From positions 1,054,001 to 1,118,000 of the forward strand of contig NC_052121.1 in the NCBI RefSeq assembly GCF_012273895.1: DNA of 64,000 bases, written 5' to 3'. The first letter of the stretch is position 1. Each line of letters starts with the position of its first letter. Below, in pieces: positions 1 through 13,990 of this stretch. The translations under genes and the position numbers were made by a program. Below the pieces are notes generated by a model, which was given only the letters and a program-made list of their open reading frames with translations, searched no databases and was not told the origin of the DNA. The DNA comes from Zerene cesonia. Taxonomy: Eukaryota; Arthropoda; Insecta; Lepidoptera; Pieridae.

Positions 1-564
1 GTAAAGCGTCCAATATCACATACAGCTACATCGAAATCCACTTACCCAAGTATATTGCGCACGCGCAGGTAATTGCTCCTAAATTCTGTGACTACAAAAA
101 ATAATGAACCCTGCTAGTTTCTAAAATGAATACATACATAAATATTTCAAGATATTATGCTCAAAATCGTTTCAATCGTTCGATTTCAATGAAGGCCTTG
201 TAACCTCCTTAGATACGGAAACCTAACAGTACGTATGCTGTTAATTTTGCGAATCCAACACTACTGTTTAGGCGAGGAAAAAGTGTCCACTACAGTTGTG
301 CTCTTATAAGGGAGAATGGTCTCAATAGGACGGCTACTGGTAAAAACTTGATATTAACTGGGAACTGTTATTTGCACTTGCAATAGAGTGAATAGTTTTA
401 TTTTTAATGTATTGTTATGCGAAATATTGTGGTTAATTGTTAGAATACGTCCTGATTTGTTGCAGATCTGTTTGTTTGTATGAATCAATCGCGGAAAAAA
501 TCTCCAACGATGGGAAATGTTATAGAAATTAGCCTAATCTAGTACAAAATTAATCGATGATTCA

Positions 565-732
565 TCCTTCTAATGTTATAAACGCGAAAGTTTTTTAAGA
601 TGTATGGATGTTTGCTTCTCTTTAACGCGAAAGCAGCTTATCATATCTGTATGAATTTCGGATTATAGTCTGCATTAGCACAATGGCTTTTTACCCGAGT
701 ACCACGCGAGTAACGCCGCGGGTTACAGCTAG
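565..732 (+). mobile_element. non-autonomous Helitron-like element
   Basis: The 168-bp unit begins TCCTTCTAATGTTATAAACG just after an A and ends CAGCTAG just before a T, as expected for Helitron insertion between A and T (5' TC, 3' CTRR). Just inside the 3' end, GTAAC and GTTAC can pair as a short hairpin around GCCGCGG. It has no coding capacity. It is diverged from the copies at 9171 and 40769 but shares their 'ctaatattataaa' start and 'gcgaaag' segment. Confidence 0.6.
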
Positions 733-1172
733 TACGAACATTCAAAAGTGTAAATGAAGAACTAAAATCCTAAGATCAGATTTAAAATGAACATATTTTT
801 AATTTAAAAATATTTACTTTTAACTGTGTATTGTATATATACTTAAAGTAAAAGCAGAATTATAATTTCGCACTAATTTCCGACCAAGCAGACGGATAAT
901 TAAAATTGCTGGCGCAATCATGAAAATTAAAATAATCACCACATCAACTTCACATTCGTACAAATTCTTGAAACGTTAAAACGTAATTTTCATCACATGT
1001 GTTTACGGGTCATGTTAATTAAGAGAAATTATGTTATTATGAACAAACATGTAGATATGATATGCTTAATAAATTCTTGATAGGTACCTACGTTTGTTTC
1101 TTATTATCGGGTGTTGGAAGAAAAAAATATACGATAATATACGAGGTAGGCGAGTAGGTGTGGGTCGAACAA

Positions 1173-1400
1173 TCCTTATTAATATTATAAATGAGATTCT
1201 TCACGCCTAAACCAATGTACCGGTTTGTATGAAATTCAGTACAGACATAGTATAATATATAGTTGTATGTAGACATAGTATAAAGGGTCTCCCCTTTAAA
1301 GGACACAAGATAGTTTTAACCCGGAAATCTCTCGGGAACGGGAACTTTGCAAGAAAATGTGTATACTGTTGACTACGCCGGTGAAACCGCGGGCAGAAGA
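1173..1400 (+). mobile_element. degenerate Helitron-like repeat
   Basis: The sequence starts with TCCTTATTAATATTATAAATG after an A and then reads 'cttcacgcctaaaccaatgt', a TTTTAACCCGG segment and ACGCCGGTGAAACCGCGGGC near the end. This matches the general plan of the better copies, but the CTAG end is missing, so the 3' border is uncertain. It contains an internal duplication of 'agacatagtata' (about 1243 and 1272). Confidence 0.45.
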
Positions 1401-4400
1401 CATTTTAAATATGTGGTTATTTATACACATCTCGTAATTATACCTAAATAGCCAGATATATTCTCAATATCTCAAATATTTTATAATGTGCTTATACGAC
1501 TCACTAGGGACATATTCAGTCGGTATAACACCACACACAATGAAATTAGAGCGGCCAGCAGCGTCGACAGTTACGCAGCGATCCCTTGCCATACCGCAAG
1601 TTTCTTACCATCCTTTAATTGTCTACACGCCGTTACGTCTTAAAAAGGGAAACTGGGCAGGTTGAGATTAACTGTAGTGCCACATAGTGCTGCGCAGTTA
1701 TGAGCGATGCCTAATACGGCTTAACCAGATATGGCCGTACCAATGTATTGAAATACACATGCAATTCGTTCCCTATATCCTTTTGTGGATTTTTGTGTGA
1801 GATTTTAGTGTCACACGACTGTGGTTTGGCAGCTATTTTAAGACTGAATGTGTTTGTGATTACGTTATGCGATTAGCCAAGTGATATTTATATGAGATCA
1901 GAAACTCGAACGCTTTGGGTATTATAGACGTGTTTTATGTTTATGTACTTAACCTTATCTTTTGCAGAATATTAATTGTCCATCCCTAGTTATGTTCATT
2001 GTTATCACATACTATAGTTATAGTATACAAAAAATTATGGGATTCAAATTGGATCTCATGTTTTAATTAATACAGTTTATGCATTGTCTAGCATACTTTT
2101 AATAGACTATATTTGCATTATCAATAATACGTATAAACTTTTAAAACAACACATAAACTAATCATTTCTTGTTTCTTATATAAATATTGTAAATAAACAA
2201 AATATACAAAATACTGACAAACTTAACCAATATAAAATTATTTTTATAGATGCAATAAAACCGAAATTTAGTATAAATGTAATCAGAACATAATTGTTAT
2301 CACTTTGCGCCTGCGCTGCAATAAATGACACAATAATATTAAGAAGTAATAAATTTTACGAAGATAAAGTATCTTCCGTGAAGCAAGCGTTATCAGAGAG
2401 GAAGCTGTAAGGGTCATCATTATCTTAGGAACTGCTGTCTCCACTTGTCCCTAATTATAACTACCGGTATATGAATTTTTGTATGTAGTTACTAGTACAA
2501 CTAAGATATTGAATCTGCATTTATTCGATATCTCCAGTTCTAATTAGAAAAAAGGAATATTTTATTTTAAAAAACAAGCACACAAATAATAGCATTACAT
2601 AAAAATACAGAAAATTATGATAAAAATAGGAATAAAAAATAAATAAACATAAATTACGTGTGGTTGCGTGCGCCAGAAAAGGATGTGGAATTAGTAATCT
2701 TACTACTTGGGACTCTTTTTTTAATTGTACAGACTCCCATATTTTCCTATGAAAACATCGAAAACGCGGAAGACTTGTTTGTGATTAATAATTTGTTAAA
2801 AACTAAACCATCACTTAAATATCGACACAAACGTTGTTAAAGTACGGCAGGATTTATACATCACAACGTAAAAGGTACGCTATATGCTGAAAAGCAAGCC
2901 AGCTATACAATAGAGAATAAATCACATCAATTTGTCGGATAGACAAGCAAAGGGTAAGTTTATCTCGCCATGTATAGCTCCGGCACCCATTGGCGCGACG
3001 TCGAAAACCTTTCAGCGTACCATTTATCCCAAACTTGGGCTTCTTTGTTTTGCAATATGCACTACAGTTTAGATATGTGAAAAATATGTCCTTTGCGAGT
3101 GTTCGCTATTTGATACAATGTTTTATGACAAAGTTGAAACCAGATGTTTCAATGTTTGAAATATTCACAAGGAATTACCATATTTCATTATCTTTATTAG
3201 ATTATATAAGTAAAAGACAATGCTTATAAACGATTTTGCATAATAAACTCTTCACAGCAATTACTTTCAAATAAAAATAAAAATCGATGGTACTTCTTTA
3301 CAATAAACCATTTCGAATTTGATTTTGAGTTCAAAACCGTTGTTCAACAACACAAAGACAATTAACTTCATAATAACAAATTGCAATAAACAATTTTAGC
3401 ACAAAGATTCAATTGTCCGCAGAAACTGCCGTTGCATTAGGTTTAATTATAGCTATCAGATGATAGGGTATTTATAAGCTATTCAGTATCTGCCTCAGGA
3501 GGACAATGGGGTATTATTAGCTGAAGACGCCGCGTTATTATATTGCGAAGTTGATGCCGACGTATGGTAGTACAGGGTAAGAGGGAAAGCGAATACGCAT
3601 AGTAGATATGAAACTGTTTATTCATTTTTTAAGGATATCAATGTGTTTGAATTATACGAAATTTGGAAAAAGTCTTCACGGTAAAAGGAAGCAATCGAAG
3701 TAGACTTCGTAGTCATTCAGCGAAATATAAATTAACCTGGAATTATCATAATCGTATTTATAATTAAAAAATAATTCGTCTTATTATTGGAATAGAATAT
3801 TAAGTTATTTACAAAACAATATACCTAATCGCTAATCGCTTATAATTGAATCGCTAATCAAGCTGAGAAATAGTAAAAGCCTGCGCAGTATATCACGCCT
3901 ATTTGCTGCGCAGACGCCTCAACAGGAAACAAAATGATTTTCTTATTGATCTTTTATCACACAGCTCGGAGATATTGACAACAATACAAAAGGCAAATGT
4001 GCTGTTAAAATTTCAAACCCTGTTTAAATTCACATGCCTTCTTGAAAGCGTACGTATGAATTGGTTATATTTTATCATTGAACGCACCGTTGTTTTAACT
4101 ATCGTAATATTCTTGGGAAGAAGTACCGCTTCAGCCATAGATTATATACACACACATATATACACTTATATACTGGTATTTTACTTTATGAACACAATCG
4201 ACTTAAATAATAAAATTTACTGATGAATTATATGATCGATGGTAATATATCACTTGCTGTTTAAAAGTTTTATTAATAGAATTATTGAATTTATAAAAGG
4301 TATATTACCATTATTCCTTTACAGTAATACTACATTTCTACAATTTGGCGGATATTTGTCGCACGCCTGAAACGTTTTTTAATCATTCAATATGTAAAAC

Positions 4401-6658
4401 AATGAAGATTTAATAACCTTTGTAATTACTAGGCATTCTAAAGTATCCCTTTAATATCTATTTATCTATTTAAGTCTATTTTGAGCAAAATCCATCTATC
4501 TCACTGAGAAAATAGTTTTTTCTTATATTTACTATATACATATATGTTTATGTACATACACCCTTGACTTTCTAAACTCATGCCCTTATCTAGTGACAGG
4601 TGACTTATGCTTTCTCTGCGTTGAGAGTTATCACGATATTCCTATAGGATAGTAAGTACAATGACTTGGCACTCACCTTGATGCCGAAACGATAATTGTC
4701 GGTGTTCCTGCTCAAAGGATGGAGGCGACGCTAGCTGTATACGATAGCTATGTTAAGCGACAGAGTACTGCTTGTGTATTTATTAATCAATTCATTACAA
4801 ATACTTTGTATTAAATCCATAGATATCTATGATAAAATTGCTGTTCTACATATGTATATTGGATGTTAAATTATCTATCATTAAAAGAACGCTTCGCTTA
4901 TGCGCGTAATTAGGCTGCTCAATGCTAGCCCCGAAATTGATTGTATAAAATAACCTATTCAAAATACTTTATTAATTTTTTTTTTTTTTTTTAGTTTTTA
5001 AAAAGTTTATGGAGCATGTATATCTATATCTGATGGAACTGTAGATATATCTGTGAATTACTTGTGTCTTATGATAAATAAATAAATAAAATTCGCTACA
5101 AATTGAGAACGTAACGTAGTTTACGCGACATTCAGGAGTAGGTAGTACTAGGAACATATCTTATGTAGTAAGTATACTATTTTTAGAATTCTTGATACGG
5201 CAAGTATTGTTCATACGGCAAGTAACAATGTAACAAATTTAACAGAATAATCTTTCTTTGTGTATCAACCGAATATTTCATGTAATTATATGAATTTTAT
5301 TCGTGTTGATACTTTAACTGTACAATATGCAGATTAAGAATTAAAAAATAAAGCGACTTTTCAAACCAAATGGCATGCTCTATTAAATGTAATCAACTCG
5401 ATTTGTTGTATCAAATTGAAATTGTTTAATTTTTAACTATAACAATACAGTCATTAAATAGTTAAGCGGAACTAATCCACACTTATAATAGATCATAATG
5501 AAGCCTCATAACCCTATCTCTAATGGTTTTTGCTACATTTCACGGCACGCGTGTCGAATTTCTTATTCATTGATCTTTTAATAGAATGTTAAATGGATTT
5601 ATTTGAGATTCCCATAAGACATGTTATTAATTATGAATTACAGGTTTTATGAAGTTCTGATTTATATTCGAATACTTACAAGTCAATAAGAAACGAAGGA
5701 AATGTAAAGACTGTTAAAGTAAAGTATTAAAAAAATCTAGGTTTACCCGGTAAGCAAACTCAAACTGTTAAAAAATTAAATGGGCGATCATAAATATTTT
5801 CATAATTCGAATAAGTTTTTATCATCGATCCGCACCATTTCAGTGGTCGCCAGCTACTTCGCAAACCAGCATATTTATTATCTGTTAGGGGGCTTACAAA
5901 AAAGGTCTGATAGCACAAAACATCGCAGACACGGCTGAAGACAATACGTGAAATGCGACGTATAAGGCGCAGACGCGCGCCTGTCAACTGCCGCCATATT
6001 TGGTGCGTCACAAGAAATCAACATGGCTGACAAATCACCGCGCAATTTGTTTGTTTAAATACCCTTTTCACAGGGTGACCGGAATTTGGCGCTATGTTTA
6101 TTCATTAATTTTCGAATAAAGGAACAGAAAAAGTAATTAGCATTTATGTGTCATGCATGTATTTTTTTGTCTCATTTATTTTACATATCCATGTGTTGTT
6201 TTGTCATTCGCGACTAAATTATGCAAGCAAATTAATAATTCTATAAAAAACTATGTAATTTCTATTTATATACACATTGCATATACATAAGTTCAATTTA
6301 TAATAATAAATAGAAAATTTAATGCAATTTATATATTATTCCTACCCGTTACAGGTACCTATAGGTGCCTAATAACTGAATTATTGTATCTTTACAGATA
6401 TTAAATTGTAATATTCAGTGAAAGACGTTAAGAAGCTGTAAGTGGAAACGAGTAAACAATGCGAAGTACGGAGAAGTGGTCTATCGTGACACCGATCAGT
6501 CGGACACCATATATAGCTGTCTCATCAACATCAACATAGACTTCATAATATATAGACGCGCCCCAATGTCAACAAAGTAACGTTTCTATATTTTGTTATT
6601 AGTAAGTCTACGTATCTATTTGCGTTTAGTTAGAGGAAAATGGTAATATTATATAGTA

Positions 6659-6795
6659 CTAGCTGGAATCAGCGGCGTCAATCGCGTGGTACCCGGGTAC
6701 CACCATATTAGCCCGGGTGAAAAGTAGTCCATGTGCTAATCCAGACTATAATCAATATCTGTACCAAATTTTATACAGATACTATAAGCAATGGA
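6659..6795 (-). mobile_element. fragment of Helitron-like repeat
   Basis: On the minus strand this ends in CAGCTAG followed by T. It contains a perfect 18-bp palindrome centred on CCCGGG at 6686-6703, then 'gcccgggtgaaaagtagtccatgtgctaat' on the plus strand, a segment seen in a common lepidopteran repeat. The other end is not recognisable, so the element is truncated or decayed. Confidence 0.4.
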
Positions 6796-9170
6796 AATAT
6801 TTTTCTCAAAGTATTATACGAGTTCGACAATAAAGACATATAGGTTACGGTAAGATTAAATTGCATATTGGCATAATTTTTACAATTGATTTTCGTAATT
6901 TATTTGATCGAAAATAAAATTTAACAAGCAAATATTATAAAACCGTTGTTGTTTCTGTTAATAATAGTATTTGAGCACATCTAATCATTTCACAATCACT
7001 ACCATTCAGAGTAAGCTATTATTAATTTCAAGAACTAAATTTTATCGCACCATTTTCTTACCACACAAACTTTTGAAGTGAATCTTCTTTAGAATCGTTG
7101 TGATTTCAAATCTGATGAAACGGAAAAAACGACAGGTAAGAGGCACAAATATACAAAAATGTGTAGAATGAAGCCGGTAAAGAATGAGACAGAAATATAC
7201 ATACTATTTTATATTTTTATATATTCATCTCATTCTTTTGTCGATTTACTGAAGTTTCACTTCTATCGTGTGTGAATCGCACACATATTTTTTTTTCTGC
7301 GTCACGTTCTACCGTTTTTATAGCTCTTTAAAAGAATCGCACTTATGCAAGTGCGGTTGACGCGACGGATACGACGCGATATCTAATGATTTATCGCATG
7401 GTGTGTTTGCAATTATAATCGCTGATGTGTCGCCGATATGCGTGATACCGCTTTGCAGAAAAATGTATATTTAAAGAGACAGCTAGACCTTCGCACAGAA
7501 AAAAAGTTAGATACGATAAATTTTGTTCTTATATATATATATTAATTTCTTATCTATACATTTGTACACTTTCTTGTATGTATTTATGCACTTTCTACCT
7601 TTTTAAAATTTATATTTTCTATATCACAGGCAACCTGCCTGGAAGAATTCGCTAGTAAGCGATAAGGCCGTCAAATTGTACAATAGATATTAGTTATTTG
7701 TTTTTGTTAACTGTTATATGTGCATTATACAATAAAGTGTTAATAAATAAATACATTTTTAAAGATAATTCACTATGTCTTTTTCAAAATTGCGCTCACT
7801 TTATAAGTGGTATTATATAAAAAAGTTTTATCAAAATCATATTTCACGATACAATCATCTATAAAACACTTTGTTATGCGTCCATTTGCCGACCATCACT
7901 TTATTTCATTTTATAACAATGGAATACTTATACTCCATTATTGTAGTACGGTTATTATACTAGAAAAAAGTAAGGAAGAGACACGATCAACTTAATACAC
8001 CAATAATATCATAACTTTCATCTATTAGGTCGTAATTTTGAATCAAATAGCCTTCACTGTAACTGTATGTGTTCAAACGTTATGAAAAATGCACCATCTT
8101 CTTGAAAAAGCCTTAATGGCGTGAGAATGGGATAAGAATAAAATTATCAATAGCATGTGGTGGGCATACAGACGACTCAGCTAAGCTGGCGATTTGTTAT
8201 AAATAAACGATTGCAACAAAAACTCGATCGAACCAACAATTATAAGTTTACACAGCGCTTTAAATATACAGGGTGTATTTATTTTAATAACTATTTTACA
8301 GTAGGCTAGAACATTCTTTATAAGTCTTAAAAAATTATCAATAAGAAGTATGTTAAACAGAAGCTGTAATATAGTCACGATGAATCATTCGTTACTCATT
8401 AGTTTATTTAGATTTTTTTTCCAGAACAATTAATTACTTGTTATTTTTTTTTTATTTTATCATCCAATAATATAATTAGCACAGGTCATATCGTACAAAA
8501 TCATGTAACCAACTCACCTTAATTTAATGTAATAATGAACCGAAATTTGAAGGGAGAGAGTACTTAAAAAGCATCTCACGTAATCCCAAATTAATCGCAC
8601 ACATAAGTACAGAGCAGCCTGTAACGCTTATACGGCATCAGGCATTCCGCACACGTTGATTGCAAATGGAATAAAACTGCTAAACAAATTGCAACAACAG
8701 TCTGAGAAGGTCCTGTTTTTGCACTAATTCGGCATACCCCAATAAAAATTCCTCCCCATATGGGCACGGTGCAAAAACGCCTCGGAGCTTGAGTGATCTC
8801 TGGGAATGCAAAAAGTGAACCAATGAAAACGAACCGACGTACGTATGAATAAATGCTCGTAATCGGGCTAATTTTCCTGTTCGAATCGTGTGTTGTAAAT
8901 AGGGACGAATTTCTTATGCGTGTGATATGTAAATATTTATTGATATATTAGGATTTTAATTTATAATTGTATAATATCGAACACAGTCTAATAATGCATA
9001 CTTTTAGATGTATATTTGTATATATATTAAATGTATTTTTGTTGATAAATATATAGAAAATTGTGAAGTCAAACGAGGCATCGACATATTATCTCCAGAC
9101 AAGCACTTCGATTATAGTGAAATAAAAAGGCACGAAGTTAAAGATTAATTCTAATTATGTGTTTGCACTA

Positions 9171-9353
9171 TCCTACTTCCTACTAATATTATAAATGGGA
9201 AAATTTTGTAAGGATGTGTGTGTGTTTGTTGCTCTTTCACGCAAAAACTACTGTACGGATTGCAATGAAATTTGGTACGTAGACAGCAACTATTTATCCC
9301 GATATTTCTACGGGATACGGATTTACGCGGGTGAAACCGCGGGGCGCAGCTAG
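9171..9353 (+). mobile_element. non-autonomous Helitron-like element
   Basis: The 183-bp element begins TCCTACTTCCTACTAATATT after an A and ends GGGGCGCAGCTAG before a T. The 3' hairpin CGCGG-GTGAAA-CCGCG lies about 10 bases before the CTAG end, the classic Helitron terminus. It has no ORF. It shares the extended TCCTACTTCC start with the copy at 40769. An internal deletion, compared with 40769, removes the 'gctggacaactggaataacat' segment. Confidence 0.7.
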
Positions 9354-10647
9354 TTCATTATATTATTACGTATGCTCTCTTTACCTTTAAATCGGAGATA
9401 CCTGCCTCATTTCTGTTTATAAGCAGACTTATCTGAAGTCATAAGTGTAATTTATTTTTAATTGGTCAATACCTTTCAACTTCCTGATTCTACGAATGAT
9501 TTTTAACGTGATTATTGCGACTGGAATGAGTATCAACACTAAGATTCATCTCATAAGAACTAAATTACTTGTACATATCCACTAATAAAAATAAAAAAGA
9601 CACATTTAATGTCCACTAAGAAAGTTCCACGAAAGAAGGCGTAAAGGTAATGAGCTTTACCAATTAGTTTTCTTCATATATGAGAGCCTATATAGCTAAT
9701 GTAATGGCACACATTTGACCCACGGGTTTGACCCGACACAGATTTTTATTATCCAGTATCAAGTCGTAAAAGTAACCCCATTATGGGGCTCAGGAATGAC
9801 CCACTTACAAATACCAGCCATCTAATGATGCGTTTGACAAATTGCTTCGAGTTAAGGTCACAAGTATTGATGGTACGGAGTTAATTAGTGCGCCTATTGT
9901 CGACGATGACGTTATTGTGAAATTATGTATGATTGTCTTGCTTTGTTTGATAAAGATAAGTTATGATTGAAAAAAGTTTCGTCAAACGTCATGTTTGGCT
10001 TTGGCCTCTATTACGTGGTATATTTTATATCGTTTATTTTGAAATTACAGCTTAAAATATAAATACGAAAGCATAAATATCATCACTTTCCAATAGAACA
10101 GAGTTCTCAAGGTTTTACTAATCTTTTTATTCAAAAAATATAATGTTTATCAGTTACGGAAGTGCTTCGATACTATGGCCTCTAAATATACGCTATATAA
10201 GTTTATTACTCTGTGCTATAAGTTCCACTCAATATAACAGTAGGTATATATAAAATCTGAGGTAAATGACAAGTCTATCAACCGACTGCGAACTGGGCGC
10301 AGCAGGAAAGGGTGTAGTCGTCCCATAAACTTTATAGGTCACTCTTATGGGGTCACCGTCTTCGCAAATGCCATTGCTTTGAAACAATGCTGTGTTGTAG
10401 AGGATAAAAATATAGTTATTTGTTCTAAAAATTACTTTGTTTTAGGATCTAGAATGTGATTTTTACTTTAATATACTTTCTCAAGATATGATGAAGATAT
10501 GACTACATAATACATATTTAGATCAACTACTATTCAGGTCGTTTTAAAGATTTAGTTTATCTGATAATATTGAATTTGAGGCAGATTTGTTGCAGGAATG
10601 CATATCAAGGTTAACTTCTCTAATATAAACAATGATCAAAATCTTAC

Positions 10648-10745
10648 CACAATGGGTCCATTTCTTCCAGTGCTGGTGAGAGTTGCACCAAACCACTGAT
10701 TGGACTTCTGGTCGATCTGGCGATGAGAACTGTCCACGTTGTTGT
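10648..10745 (-). CDS. integrin alpha subunit, exon 3 (beta-propeller)
   Basis: This exon encodes 32 whole codons, including NNVDSSHRQIDQKSNQWFGA, TLTSTGRNGPIV, plus two bases that complete a split Asn. The motif QKSNQWFGATLTSTGRNGPIV is diagnostic of the second blade (FG-GAP repeat) of the integrin alpha extracellular beta-propeller. It is bounded by 'ttacag' before ACAAC and by GTG followed by gtaaga. It starts in the phase left by exon 2 (1+2) and ends in phase 0. Integrin alpha subunits pair with a beta subunit at the plasma membrane and bind extracellular matrix; the ligand-binding face is formed by this propeller. It is separated from exon 2 by an 18.0-kb intron. The rest of the protein lies outside the window. 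Confidence 0.93.
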
Positions 10746-11409
10746 CTGTAACAATATTAATCATGTTATAAATTTATTGGATTAGATGACAGAAATATAT
10801 TTTTGGATGTGAAGTTACTTATCACATATATTATATATTACGAAGCAATATAGAATTACGCGTGTGAAATTGTCCTAATGAAAAAACAGCGCGATTTTTT
10901 TATCTCTTCGTCTAGTTATTTCACCCGAGAAGCGAAGTTACTATTACAAAATAAAAGGTACGAAAAACGCCATGCGGTAACTAGTAAACTTAGCTTAGTA
11001 AGTTGTTACTAAAATACTATTCAAAAAAATTCATCCAAATAGACAAGTACCTAAATTGAATAAATATTAAATAACACGAAAAACAATAAAGCTATGTTCG
11101 GAAGTGCCGGATGCGTTTCCTTACCCTTAGTTTCGGAGAACATTCATATAAAACAGACACATCCATAACTTGTTGTCATATGTTGTTGATATTAAAAATT
11201 AATCATTGAAGCACCTATAGAACAGCACTTATTTAAGACATGTATTGTTAAAACGTTACAATCATACATAAATACGAAATAAAATCTCTTTATAATATTA
11301 GTGTAGATGAGTTCATATAACACCGTTCGATTATAATCTATCCCGCGAGATTATTATTTGTCGAAAAATTGTGATCCGTGCATTTTCATCATGATGCGAA
11401 TATTTATTA

Positions 11410-11460
11410 TCAGCCTAGTTATGTTCCCACTGCTGGGATAGAGGCCTCCTCTTAGATAGC
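11410..11460 (-). repeat. short fragment of LINE 3' end
   Basis: The sequence 'cagcctagttatgttcccac' followed by 'tgctgggatagaggcctcct' matches the corresponding part of the longer LINE 3' fragment at 33181-33352 with a few changes. On the minus strand it reads toward the expected GGCTGATGATG-type tail. It is too short to classify further. Confidence 0.5.
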
Positions 11461-12073
11461 GGATTAGAATAACTAACGGTTTTTTGCTATATACTGCAAC
11501 ATATTACGTCACAATTCACAAATAAAGTAAGCTGCAGATATGATAGTGTTTAGTGAATACAAAAAACTGATGCTTCAATGTTCCTCATACAATCTCAAAC
11601 TCAAAACCTCTTATTTATATAAACTTTTACATTTACTTTACACTAGCAGTCTGCCCCGGCCACCTACATACCTACACTAGGGGATCATTTACGTATCTAA
11701 CGGTGAATAAATTTATGAAATATCCACATTATAGGGTTCCTAAATTCATAAAATAAACCAGCTGTGGCTTCGCCGAAATCTTAAATTGATCTTGTGATAT
11801 ATAAAGATTTTAACAATCAACATAAAATCAATCGCCCTATCGATTAAAAGATTGAATATGATAAGAATATCGATTGTATATGAGAGTTTGAGTGAAAAAT
11901 CACTGGCAATAACTTAATTTAATGCCCAGGAGGCAAAACGTTTCATTTTCGAAGCAAAAATTCATTGGACGTGCCTTTTAGTGGATCGCGTTTCCATTGT
12001 CTGAATACGGTAAAAAACCTTTACACGATCAAAATATAGAACATAAATGTGAGTGTTTTTTTTTCGTATTTAG

Positions 12074-12241
12074 CTAATATATAAAATTCTCGTGTCACAG
12101 TTTTCGTTGCCAAACTCCTCCGAAACGGCTGGACCGAAATTTTGTGTGCATATTGGGTATTAGTGAGAATCGGCCCACATCTATTTTTCATACCCTTAAA
12201 GGATAAGAGTAAGGCAGAACAGCGTTTGCCGGGTCAGCTAG
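12074..12241 (+). mobile_element. Helitron-like short interspersed element, second family
   Basis: The unit runs from about 'taatatataaaattctcgtg' to GCCGGGTCAGCTAG before a T. Its body (TTCGTTGCCAAACTCCTCCG, then GGCTGGACCG and 'ttttgtgtgcatattgggta') is unrelated to the 9171/40769 family, but it has the same CTAG|T 3' end. The left border is approximate because no clear TC start is visible. Confidence 0.5.
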
Positions 12242-13873
12242 TAATGTTATATAAATTAAGTTATTCGTTGCATAGATTTCACAACGCTGCGTATTTAAAT
12301 ATTTTACGGGCTTTCTTTCAATGAAGACAGAGTAAATGGTAAATACATGCATACACTTATATGAATCAGAGATAGTTCAAACTATAAATAGAATATTAAA
12401 AAACAGGTAATGATAGTCAACATTATCTTCGTGATAATGTTTTTTTTATTTTATAAACATAAATAAAGTATAAAGTATAAAGTCAGTATAAAGTAAATTA
12501 TTATATTAATCCCGTGAGAAAATGGCCACCATCATTCGTGACGATCATTTAAAAGTATGTTAAAGATTGCTTGTACAGTTAAAAGGCAGTTATGATTTGT
12601 ATTTAAGTGAAAACCTTAATTATTTTTAATTATTTCGGAAACTAGGGGCGTGTTCTTAACGGATGATGGATGTAAATAGGTTGTTGTATTTTTTTACGAA
12701 GGCACGTGCTTATTTATTGTGTTGTATTTAATGAAAAGATTAAATGCATTCTTATTAAAGAAATTTATAGGAATCGCTTTGATCTATACACAGGGTGTCT
12801 CACATACGGACATCAGTTTGTTTGTTCAATATTAACCTATAATAGGTTAATTGCGAGATTCCTAATTAATTCTTATAAAATTTTAGGAATTCGGTTTGAA
12901 GATAGACTGGAAGGAATAAGGATGTAATGATAAGATACCTTCTATTACATTTACCCATTAAGGATACATATAATTACATTCTGATTCGAAATAATTACGA
13001 CAGTTAAATAAAAAAAGACGAATGAAGGTAATATCTCTAAAAACGAAATCATGATCTAGTGATAAATGAAGGGACATTAATAGGCGAATATTTAAAAAAC
13101 TCATGACGTCATAATATTAAGGTAAAGCATGATCGTTAGTTTCCACCCCGTCCCCCTCCCTACCACGCATGCTTTAATCGGTTTAGGGATGCCCTTTTAA
13201 CTGATTGTGGACAGCCATGTGAAAAATATATAACAATATGTATGTAAGTAGCTAGATACTTGCACATTTTGACAAAATAAGGTTTAAAAAGAGATTTAAG
13301 AATCTTACCGCCTTTTTGTTCACATTGCACATTTTGGCAAAAAGTCTATGAAAAATATAATACAACGACATATGATGGTAAGAAGATTTAAGCATTTTAT
13401 CGCATAAATTTATAAAAAGTGCAATTTTTATTAAGAAATAACTCTAAGTAGTTTAACCATTAATTTTCTTCAATTATAGGTATTGTAAATAGTTCTTTTT
13501 TTATTCTTCAAAAATCCATCGACGAAATAATAATACTTAATGTCTTTATTGATTAATTTAACAAGCAAATGACCAACGAGTATACTACTCATCCACAGAT
13601 TACACATAAAAAGTTCATAAAAATTATAATAAAAAATAAATTTATCCAACCACTTGTGCACACGACTGTACAGAATGACAAGCCTGTCTCATTAGCCATG
13701 ATATCACGACAAGTTATGTTGCTACAGCTACGTGGTTGTGTTATGCTCTGACACTTACAAATCGTACCGACATTCGATTTAGGAAGTCGCTACACGAATT
13801 TGTGTAATGAATCGAGATATATATGAGAATTGTTAGGGTTGCGTGCCGAGTCGCAGACGACTAATTGCCAGCT

Positions 13874-13990
13874 CCCGTGGCCGCCACTAAAGCGTCTCGA
13901 CGGAAAACAGTGGGGTTGTGGTCGGTAGGGAATCGTCATAATCGACGGCACCTTTCCCGGGGGCAGTTGGTATCTATGTAAAATTTCCCC
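13874..13990 (+). repeat. interspersed repeat, copy 1 of 2
   Basis: This copy shares CCCGTGGCC, CAGTGGGGTT, GTCGGTAGG, CCCGGGGGC/CCTGGGGGG, TAGGTATCTAT-like and ATTTCCCC blocks, in the same order and spacing, with 38621-38740. It is GC-rich against its surroundings. No terminal repeats or target duplication were found, so its class is unknown. Confidence 0.55.

Larger units (their letters stand above)
1..10647 (-). other. integrin alpha intron 3, partial (runs off left edge)
   Basis: This stretch follows the donor site of integrin exon 3 (GTG followed by gtaaga) and shows no later exon that I can recognise on the minus strand. It is AT-rich with stops in all frames. It holds interspersed repeats (listed separately at 565, 1173, 6659 and 9171) and otherwise unremarkable sequence. 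The next exon, expected to begin in phase 0 and to continue after the GRNGPIV motif, must lie beyond position 1 or be too small or divergent to see. Confidence 0.7.

Noticed and set aside
4674..4704. Possible mini-exon on the minus strand ending at a gtgagt donor
   Set aside because: A good donor and a possible acceptor exist, but the encoded residues (NTDNYRFGIK) do not fit the integrin sequence after GRNGPIV, and the phase does not match exon 3.
10262..10380. About 40-codon open stretch on the minus strand near exon 3
   Set aside because: No match to integrin and no clear splice sites; likely chance.
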